Assembly (NCBI RefSeq): GCF_943193095.1
Contig: NZ_CALPCV010000029.1
Coordinates: forward strand, 1 to 28,456
Direction: 5' to 3'
Source: Parasutterella muris
Lineage (GTDB): Bacteria; Pseudomonadota; Gammaproteobacteria; Burkholderiales; Burkholderiaceae_F
Length of the DNA stretch: 28,456 nucleotides
In this document: positions 24,058 to 28,456 of the stretch, piece by piece
Position numbering within the stretch: the first letter of the stretch is position 1
Layout of the letters: every line of letters begins with the position of its first letter
Translations under genes and position numbers: made by a program
The notes under the pieces: model-generated
Database searches by the model: none
Told to the model about the DNA's origin: nothing
What the model saw: the letters and a program-made list of their open reading frames with translations, nothing else

Positions 24058-24360
24058 TGATATTTTTTTCAATAAAAAAGGAATTGTACAACCTATGAAG
24101 TACGGCTCTCGTAAATCGTATCTAGGTTATTCCTTTCTTGGGAACATTGAAAAGCTTACAAATTCTGACTGATCCGCAGTGCGCTGTTAAATGGATACTG
24201 ACCGCCGGTGCTTTTTATCACTCGTCAGGAAGCATCCGACACTCACGCATTTAAACATCCAGCGCAATAGGCAAACTGAGAAAATGCCGTGATTTCTCCG
24301 TTCAGCATAAACAGCAATCAGCCGCCCGGGAAGACGGCTTATCCTGAAAAGATAGGACGA
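24058..24360. other. Gene-free stretch between rhlE and an accessory gene
   Basis: No reading frame of substance is seen. It should hold the rhlE promoter on the minus strand. A small hairpin (AGCCG with CGGCT, about 24323-24342) near the 3' end of the next minus-strand gene could be a weak terminator, but it has no T run. This is the boundary between housekeeping DNA and the sparser accessory region. Confidence 0.5.
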
Positions 24361-24867
24361 TCAGTTCATGTAGTCATACCCAAAGAATGCGGCCATCTGC
24401 TCCCATTCCCTTTCTTCTTCCTCACTGAGGCCCAGGGATGAGAATCTTCTGCGGTATTTAAGCGTCTGGCAGTCCGGATCGGCTAGAAGATATTGCGATT
24501 CTGCTTCAGGATCAAGATCGAATAAATTGTTCCCCTCAAAAAAAATTGTGAAGTAATCTTCTCTGAAGCATTCGGCCGCCATGATTGTTGCTTCATCGGA
24601 TTCGCCGCAGTACTCCTTAGACAAAGGTTCATCCATCGTATTTCCGAGTTCCTTAAGGCCGTTTACGAGCAATATTTTCTTTAGTGCCCACCAATAAGGA
24701 CCGTAAGAAAGATATTCGTCATTGTTCTTGAGTAAACGATCCTTAATTACTTCGCAAGCGTGCGCTACGAAGTCCTCGCGTCCCGTCTGATCCTTCAGAG
24801 CTGCTTTTGCCGAGTCAATCTGTTCCTGAAGGAACTTCGGATCAAACTTAAATTCTGAATATGCCAT
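24361..24867 (-). CDS. Unrecognised acidic cytoplasmic protein
   Basis: I do not recognise this 168-residue protein. It is rich in Glu and Asp, has no signal peptide or membrane segment, and holds a distinctive aromatic stretch YGPYWWALKKILL near residues 55-67. The last third reads SSLGLSEEEEREWEQMAAFFGYDYMN. A GGAGGG ribosome site lies about eight bases before the ATG, which supports real translation. It stands alone, with about 300 bases of gene-free DNA on each side, between rhlE and a small membrane protein. Small acidic orphan proteins next to phage remnants are often immunity or anti-restriction proteins, but nothing in the sequence proves this. Confidence 0.6.
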   Translation of the reverse strand: MAYSEFKFDPKFLQEQIDSAKAALKDQTGREDFVAHACEVIKDRLLKNNDEYLSYGPYWWALKKILLVNGLKELGNTMDEPLSKEYCGESDEATIMAAECFREDYFTIFFEGNNLFDLDPEAESQYLLADPDCQTLKYRRRFSSLGLSEEEEREWEQMAAFFGYDYMN

Positions 24868-25192
24868 TTACTTTCCCTCCTACTACTCATGTTGTCGACC
24901 GCATCGAATTCTCTACTTCATATATTACATATTTTTAACGCATACGGAAGATGGTATTTTTCGTGTAAAAAACCTAGGTCGAAGCTCGGACCTCTGTCTG
25001 AATATGATCGGAGAACTCGTTTCTTACAGGCTGAATATTTAACTCTGCATAGCTGACGTCTTTACTGTCGGGACTGCTTTTCTAAGGGCTATTTATGTGG
25101 TTAAAAACGATTAACGGTACCGCAAAAGAACGTCGAAAAAGATCTTTCAAACTCAGGAGGCAGCACATATAATCAATGCATATAGGGGCAAT
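24868..25192. other. Gene-free stretch between two accessory genes
   Basis: No gene is seen in these 325 bases. It is AT-rich near 24920-24945 (TAATAT on the minus strand, a possible -10 for the acidic-protein gene), and has a short inverted repeat AGGTC/GACCT near 24976-24993. It probably contains the promoters of the two divergent flanking genes. Confidence 0.45.
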
Positions 25193-25612
25193 ATGAAGAA
25201 TTTTTTAGGAAAGTTGAAAAGCTTTTTATTAGAGGCGCTGCGCATTTATATCGTCATATGCTCGCTTCCGTTTTTATTGATCGGAATGATAGTCTTTAAC
25301 CCTTGGATGATTGCAGCAGCTATCCTCTTCGGATTAATGTGCTTCGTCATCCTTATAAGCCTTATCCTTTTATATTTTCTTAGTGCCGACGTTGTTCATT
25401 GGCTCTCTTTAACTGAGGTTTTTGAAATACATCCTTTTATCAGTTATTTCTGTCTTGCTTCTCTCTTCGCAGGCATCCTTGGAACATGCTTCCTGTTTTA
25501 TCAATATGTGCGGAATCGGTCTGATCCGGAAGAAAATCCGGATCCTCGGGATAACATAGTCTCCAGAAGCTTTCTTTCCTGGAGTCAATTTATTGAGTCG
25601 CAAAAGAAATAG
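25193..25612 (+). CDS. Small inner-membrane protein, unrecognised
   Basis: The 139-residue protein has three strong hydrophobic segments, at about residues 17-36, 38-64 and 82-104, with positive residues at the N-terminus (KNFLGKLKS) and a polar charged C-terminal tail (YVRNRSDPEENPDPRDN). It looks like an inner-membrane protein with the tail in the cytoplasm or periplasm depending on the number of spans. A GGGGC stands before the ATG as a modest ribosome site. It is divergent from the acidic-protein gene. I see no family signature; small membrane proteins of this kind occur as phage or toxin components but no function is assigned. Confidence 0.55.
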   Translation: MKNFLGKLKSFLLEALRIYIVICSLPFLLIGMIVFNPWMIAAAILFGLMCFVILISLILLYFLSADVVHWLSLTEVFEIHPFISYFCLASLFAGILGTCFLFYQYVRNRSDPEENPDPRDNIVSRSFLSWSQFIESQKK

Positions 25613-25653
25613 CTGCAGAGCCTTTTCGTTCCTGATGCTCATCTCAAATACAC

Positions 25654-25681
25654 AATGACAGCCTCCCGGAAAGCTGTCATT
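25654..25681. repeat. Perfect 9-base inverted repeat (hairpin)
   Basis: AATGACAGC (25654-25662) and GCTGTCATT (25673-25681) are perfectly complementary around a ten-base loop. No T run follows on either strand, so it is not an ordinary terminator. It lies 41 bases after the small membrane protein gene and could protect its mRNA end or be a protein-binding site. Confidence 0.55.
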
Positions 25682-25773
25682 ACAGTTAGCGAAAGCAGGA
25701 TCTTTGATCTTCAGGATATTAACGGCTTTTCGACTCAGCCTACCGGTTAGCCATCGTTGGATATTATCCGAAG

Positions 25774-25792
25774 CGCGTACAAATCGCGTACA
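25774..25792. repeat. Tandem CGCGTACA direct repeats
   Basis: CGCGTACA occurs at 25774-25781 and again at 25785-25792, 11 bases apart (about one helical turn). A third copy lies at 26777-26784 within the fic promoter. Such spaced repeats resemble binding sites, for example integrase arm sites or operators. The function is unknown. Confidence 0.4.
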
Positions 25793-26113
25793 TTTGAAAT
25801 AAGAATTTTGAGTTTTATAGAACTGAGAGCTGTAGAACATAGAGAAGAAAAAATCCATGAAGCGCTTGTCTATCAGGGATTTTTACTTTCTTTTTCTTCT
25901 ATTATCTCTCTTTAGCCCTGGAAATCCTCCCACTGTGAAATCTTCTCCTTCCCGGGCTTCTATCTGTAATTGTTTTGTTATTTCTTTTGCTGCCCTCGGC
26001 ATTGGTAAAGCTCCATCTGCTATACGCCAATAAAAATCCCATTGGAAGCCGTTAAACGCTGTGAAGATACAGCAGGGAAAAACCGCAAAAGCCCCGTATT
26101 TATTAGTCCTGGC

Positions 26114-26148
26114 AAAAAAATATCCGAGTGTCTTGTAGACTCTCGGAT
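26114..26148 (-). terminator. Minus-strand intrinsic terminator
   Basis: ATCCGAG and GTCT (26122-26133) pair with AGAC and CTCGGAT (26137-26148), with one unpaired T-T and a three-base loop. On the minus strand a run of seven T follows (26114-26120). It would end a minus-strand transcript coming from the spanin-remnant side. Confidence 0.75.
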
Positions 26149-26338
26149 GGTAACTTGGTGGCCCCAACATGAATTGAATACCATTGAAGCTCAAGGAATA
26201 TAAATTAATTATTCTAAATTCCCCCAAATTTTCCCCTAGTCACTCGTTCTCTTCACAGTCTCTGCTGCACACCATTCAATGATTCAGCCATCTCGGACCG
26301 CACGTTCCGCACATTCAGCCTGTCATGGTTCAGTCAAC

Positions 26339-26515
26339 TCACTTGTGGTTTTCTGCGCAGAATTTAATTGCTTGTTCAGCTCGGACGAGCAATTCTTTGT
26401 CTTCTGTTGTCAATCTGAGAGACTCACTGATATTAAATTGTAAATTAACTTGCAAAATCCCAGATATAAATCGACAATACTCGCGTTCCCGCTCTGGCAA
26501 ATTTGCGTAACGGGC
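26339..26515 (-). pseudogene. Decayed spanin (Rz/Rz1) gene end, copy B
   Basis: The minus strand is open for 58 codons without an ATG, ending LLVRAEQAIKFCAENHK. The intact Rz gene at the right of the window ends LLDRANGAIKFCAENHK, and 16 bases of DNA (CTGCGCAGAATTTAAT on the plus strand) are identical. The second, Rz1 frame is also recognisable: SSELNKQLNSAQKT against STELTELLNSAQRT. Both frames of a nested spanin pair therefore share ancestry here. The upstream part of the gene, with its membrane anchor and lipobox, is missing or unrelated, so it is a fragment. Confidence 0.65.
26450..26478 (+). promoter_or_regulatory. Possible promoter of the structured RNA
   Basis: TTGCAA (26450-26455) and GACAAT (26473-26478) are separated by 17 bases on the plus strand, pointing at the three-hairpin region that follows. 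Both boxes are moderate matches. Confidence 0.3.
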
Positions 26516-26622
26516 CTAAGCCCCAACTCTGTTAAGAGTGGGCCTCTACGGAAACGAGATTGCAATCGTCCGTAGTGACAATGAGCCTCCTTGGAGAAAT
26601 CCTTGGAGGCTTTGCTTTATTT
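26485..26622 (+). ncRNA. Candidate structured RNA, possibly phage C4-type antisense RNA
   Basis: Three stems follow one another with no coding frame. Stem 1 (26520-26543) has GCCC and ACTCT pairing with AGAGT and GGGC around GTTA, with a two-base bulge; an alternative GGGC-CTAA-GCCC hairpin (26512-26523) competes with it. Stem 2 (26546-26575) has CTACGGA and CGA pairing with TCG and TCCGTAG. Stem 3 is a terminator with a GAAA tetraloop. A short RNA with two paired stems and a terminator in prophage DNA resembles C4 antisense RNA of phages P1 and P7, which silences an antirepressor message. The family match is from memory of the layout and is not proven. Confidence 0.4.
26585..26620 (+). terminator. 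Terminator with GAAA tetraloop
   Basis: GCCTCC (26585-26590) pairs with GGAGGC (26605-26610), and inside it GGA pairs with TCC around a GAAA tetraloop, with a T-T internal loop between. TTTGCTTTATTT follows, with TTTGCTTTATTTA repeated directly just after. Confidence 0.7.
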
Positions 26623-26631
26623 ATCTTTGCT

Positions 26632-26730
26632 TTATTTATTTGTGATTTTGTACACAGAATTTAATAGTGCTGTTAACTCCGTTGAGGGCTTGTTGGATGA
26701 TCTTCTATGCAGATTTAAGCGTAGATATGT
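26632..26730 (-). pseudogene. Decayed spanin (Rz/Rz1) gene end, copy C
   Basis: The minus strand reads STIKFCVQNHK then stop (26636-26638) in the Rz frame, against AIKFCAENHK in the intact gene, and STELTALLNSV in the Rz1 frame against STELTELLNSA. The Rz frame is broken by a TAG about 20 codons before the end. It is a second, more eroded copy, 0.3 kb from copy B and directly upstream of the fic promoter. Confidence 0.55.
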
Positions 26731-26774
26731 CGATAAAACTACATTTCTTCATCATAAAAACTTGATATGTCGAT
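26724..26774. promoter_or_regulatory. Operator-like direct repeats at the fic promoter
   Basis: GATATGTCGAT occurs at 26724-26734 and again at 26764-26774, exactly 40 bases apart (about four helical turns). The second copy overlaps the -35 box of the fic promoter, where a bound repressor would block polymerase. A related palindrome TGTCGACA lies downstream at 26817-26824. Confidence 0.5.
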
Positions 26775-26790
26775 GACGCGTACATATAAT
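26762..26790 (+). promoter_or_regulatory. Near-consensus promoter for fic
   Basis: TTGATA (26762-26767), a 17-base spacer and a perfect TATAAT (26785-26790) make a strong sigma-70 promoter. Transcription would start about 60 bases before the fic ATG. Confidence 0.75.
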
Positions 26791-26857
26791 TATTTTGTGT
26801 TCACGATTTTTAATTTTGTCGACACATGCGAAATTTATAAACTTTAGCAGCCTCAAT

Positions 26858-27946
26858 ATGCAATGGGATCCAGATATACCGTTTAATGATTTGCCAGCAC
26901 TTCCGCCACGCATTGATGAAATAGAAACTAAAGAACTTTTGAAGTTGTGCACCAGAGCTAGAGTTTCTCTCGAAGGACTGAGACAAGCGGTAGAACTCAT
27001 CCCAAATCAAGCATTGCTAATTTATACAATTCCAATTCTTGAAGCTAAGGCCAGTAGCGAAATAGAGAATATAGTCACGACTACGGATGCACTGTTTAAA
27101 TACCTAGAAAAGCCTCAAGGAGCCGACCCTGCTACCAAAGAGGCGTTAATGTACAGAACTGCACTATTTAACGGACTGGACTCCTTAAAAACCTGCCCCT
27201 TGTCTTTGAGGACAGCTAGAACTGTGTGCTCAGTGCTTCGGGGAACTGACGTTGATGTGCGAAAAATACCCGGGACCTACATAGGAAACTCTTCTGTGGG
27301 TTCAGTGATCTATACCCCGCCGTCCGGAGAAAACGTTATTCGGCAAAAGATGGCAGAGTGGGAGCAATTTATCAACACCCCTACAGAACTTGACCCGTTA
27401 ATTGTTATGGCGCTGTCGCATTACCAATTTGAAGCCATTCATCCTTTCAGTGACGGCAACGGTCGAACGGGTAGAGTTCTCAATATTCTGTTTTTAGTCC
27501 AAGAAGGATTATTAGACCTCCCTATCCTCTACTTAAGCAGATACATTATTAAGAACAAGGCGGACTATTACCTAAAACTAAGAAACGTTACGGCAGAAGG
27601 GTCCTGGCATCCATGGATTGATTTTATGCTGAACGCAGTTATAGACACCTCGAATTGGACTAAAAATAAAGTGCTACAGATTCGAAAATTAGAGCAAGAG
27701 ACTATCGAACTTTTAAAAAACGCACCTGAAACAAAGAAGATTTATTCGAGAGAACTTGTAGACTTGATCTTTTCTCTGCCTTATATCCGAATACAAAATT
27801 TAGTAGAAAACGGCATAGCAAAACGACAGGCCGCTTCGAAATATTTAAAGTGTCTTGCAGAGCGGGGTGTTTTAATCGAGGCAGTGACAACCAAAGAAAA
27901 ACTGTTCATTAACCACAAGTTGCTAGACCTTTTGACCTCAGAATAA
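26858..27946 (+). CDS. Class II Fic-domain protein (probable AMP-transferase)
   Basis: Fic proteins transfer AMP from ATP to a hydroxyl side chain of a target protein. The catalytic motif HPFSDGNGRTGR is complete at residues 195-206. An N-terminal inhibitory motif of the (S/T)xxxE(G/N) type is present as SSEIEN (Ser66, Glu70, Asn71), which marks class II Fic proteins that hold their own ATP site shut. The N-terminal helical domain and the C-terminal region (GIAKRQAASKYLKCLAERGVL, a winged-helix pattern) match the layout of the Shewanella protein SoFic, about 370 residues; this one has 362. ATG at 26858 is chosen because an in-frame TTG at 26795 adds unlike residues. The target is unknown. It lies between spanin copies. 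Confidence 0.88.
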   Translation: MQWDPDIPFNDLPALPPRIDEIETKELLKLCTRARVSLEGLRQAVELIPNQALLIYTIPILEAKASSEIENIVTTTDALFKYLEKPQGADPATKEALMYRTALFNGLDSLKTCPLSLRTARTVCSVLRGTDVDVRKIPGTYIGNSSVGSVIYTPPSGENVIRQKMAEWEQFINTPTELDPLIVMALSHYQFEAIHPFSDGNGRTGRVLNILFLVQEGLLDLPILYLSRYIIKNKADYYLKLRNVTAEGSWHPWIDFMLNAVIDTSNWTKNKVLQIRKLEQETIELLKNAPETKKIYSRELVDLIFSLPYIRIQNLVENGIAKRQAASKYLKCLAERGVLIEAVTTKEKLFINHKLLDLLTSE

Positions 27947-27959
27947 AATTTAAGACTGT

Positions 27960-28178
27960 TTAATCTTCATTTATGGTTCTCTGCGCAGAATTTAATAGCT
28001 CCGTTAGCTCTGTCGAGTAATTCTCGACCTCTGATTGCCAATCGGAGACATCGATTGCGCTCCTGATCGGCGTTTGTTTTGGACATTCTCTCAATATCTG
28101 CGAGTTGCTGGCGCATCCGGTCAAGCTCGTTGCGAGAAGCAGACTCAGCAACCCTAAGCTCAGCCATAGCAACCGCAT
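27960..28178 (-). CDS. Phage o-spanin lipoprotein (Rz1-like), nested in the Rz gene
   Basis: This frame lies inside the Rz-like gene, shifted by one base, and extends seven bases past its stop. Starting at the ATG at 28178 it gives 72 residues: a signal peptide MRLLWLSLGLLSLLLATS, the lipobox LTGC with Cys22, then a short polar periplasmic part ending STELTELLNSAQRT. Lipidation at the Cys would place it in the outer membrane, where it would meet the Rz-like protein. The open frame runs further upstream to 28244, but only the internal ATG puts the signal peptide at the N-terminus. Nested Rz1 genes are characteristic of lambda-like lysis cassettes. Confidence 0.78.
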   Translation of the reverse strand: MRLLWLSLGLLSLLLATSLTGCASNSQILRECPKQTPIRSAIDVSDWQSEVENYSTELTELLNSAQRTINED

Positions 28179-28347
28179 CAGAGGTTTGCTTGGTTTTGAA
28201 TTCCTCAATCGTAGTGCTGAGCACTGAAATTTGAGAGCGAGCATTCTTTAATTCCTCCGAATCTCGTCCGTTTTGAACGCCGATCCAGTACGTAAAAATA
28301 AGAGCGGCCGCAGCCGCCCCGATTTTTAGAACGTTTATTAAATTCAT
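27967..28347 (-). CDS. Phage i-spanin (Rz-like)
   Basis: In Gram-negative phages the inner-membrane spanin joins an outer-membrane lipoprotein to fuse the two membranes at lysis. The 126-residue protein has one N-terminal membrane anchor (about residues 4-21) followed by a charged helical region (residues 25-95) with coiled-coil spacing, the Rz pattern. The decisive evidence is the second gene nested in another frame, which encodes a small lipoprotein. GGAGGTGG lies before the ATG. No endolysin or holin is seen upstream, because the window ends. The C-terminal AIKFCAENHK recurs in two decayed copies at 26.3 and 26.6 kb. Confidence 0.8.
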   Translation of the reverse strand: MNLINVLKIGAAAAALIFTYWIGVQNGRDSEELKNARSQISVLSTTIEEFKTKQTSDAVAMAELRVAESASRNELDRMRQQLADIERMSKTNADQERNRCLRLAIRGRELLDRANGAIKFCAENHK

Positions 28348-28395
28348 TTATCCATTCCACCTCCGCTCAGGTCCAAGATTGGAAATTATCCGCAG

Positions 28396-28425
28396 CGTGG
28401 ACACCATAATCCTTATCGTGGACAC
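28396..28425. repeat. Repeated CGTGGACAC motif, possible insertion-sequence end
   Basis: CGTGGACAC occurs at 28396-28404 and 28417-28425, 21 bases apart (two helical turns). Closely spaced repeats of this sort occur at the ends of some insertion sequences, such as IS21-type elements, as transposase sites. The window ends 31 bases later, so no transposase can be seen. Confidence 0.3.
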
Positions 28426-28456
28426 TTGAGTTTTAAAAAAAATTTACGGCGACGAA

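Larger units (their letters stand above)
25613..26338. other. Eroded accessory DNA without an intact gene
   Basis: This stretch has no convincing gene. It contains a 9-base hairpin, two direct CGCGTACA repeats and a minus-strand terminator, listed separately. At 26157-26182 the minus strand reads TTCAATTC then GGGGCCACCA just before that terminator, resembling the T loop and CCA end of a tRNA gene, but the T stem does not pair. It could be a decayed integration-site remnant; this is weak. Confidence 0.4.

Noticed and set aside
25409..25858. Open frame of 149 codons on the minus strand
   Set aside because: It overlaps the small membrane protein gene, which has better composition and a start site; the overlap region is low-quality and Cys/Phe/Arg-rich.
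26157..26182. tRNA or tmRNA gene suggested by GGGGCCACCA and TTCAATTC on the minus strand
   Set aside because: The T stem does not pair, and no matching acceptor 5' strand, anticodon arm or tmRNA start was found upstream.
25883..26227. Open frame of 114 codons on the minus strand
   Set aside because: It reads through a strong intrinsic terminator (26114-26148), and its composition is unlike the neighbouring genes. I see no family pattern and no ribosome site.
1..28456. CRISPR array
   Set aside because: No series of repeats with regular unique spacers was seen anywhere.

Overview
The window looks like the chromosome of a betaproteobacterium, most likely Burkholderiales and probably close to the gut family Sutterellaceae. 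This is inferred from gene order: ftsK divergent from trxB, trxB-smr, nadE-glnB, argH divergent from hemC-hemD, pmbA divergent from darP-mog. Base composition is moderate. No rRNA or tRNA gene was found inside the window.

Left edge to 5.9 kb. Bases 1-178 carry, on the minus strand, two tandem strong promoters and a boxA-like element. This is the usual leader of an rRNA operon, whose 16S gene would lie beyond the left edge. Divergent from it are mobA and moeA (molybdenum cofactor synthesis), then a convergent metallophosphoesterase and lolA. Next comes a two-gene plus-strand operon, a CodA-like amidohydrolase and an orotate-phosphoribosyltransferase-like protein, placed between lolA and ftsK. 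Its leader holds a 28-codon reading frame with a good ribosome site, a uridine-rich tract, a strong terminator inside the frame, and a stop codon overlapping the next start (TAATG). This is the layout of the UTP-sensing attenuator of E. coli pyrBI and is the most interesting regulatory observation here.

5.9-24.1 kb is dense housekeeping DNA: ftsK, trxB, smr, glnB and nadE (PII with glutamine-dependent NAD synthetase), argH, hemC-hemD, ppa, ilvE, pmbA, darP, a fused Mog-carboxylesterase gene, an MscS channel with an acidic tail, gluQ and rhlE. Clear intrinsic terminators separate most transcription units.

24.1 kb to the right end is sparse, AT-richer accessory DNA. It has an unrecognised acidic protein, a small membrane protein, and then about 1.2 kb without an intact gene but with hairpins, short repeats, a candidate structured phage-type RNA and two decayed copies of a spanin (Rz/Rz1) gene end. 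After these come a class II Fic AMP-transferase with a near-consensus promoter and repeated operator-like sites, an intact nested Rz/Rz1 pair on the minus strand, and a repeated motif at the right edge that may be an insertion-sequence end. I read this as an eroded prophage with a Fic cargo gene between related spanin copies.
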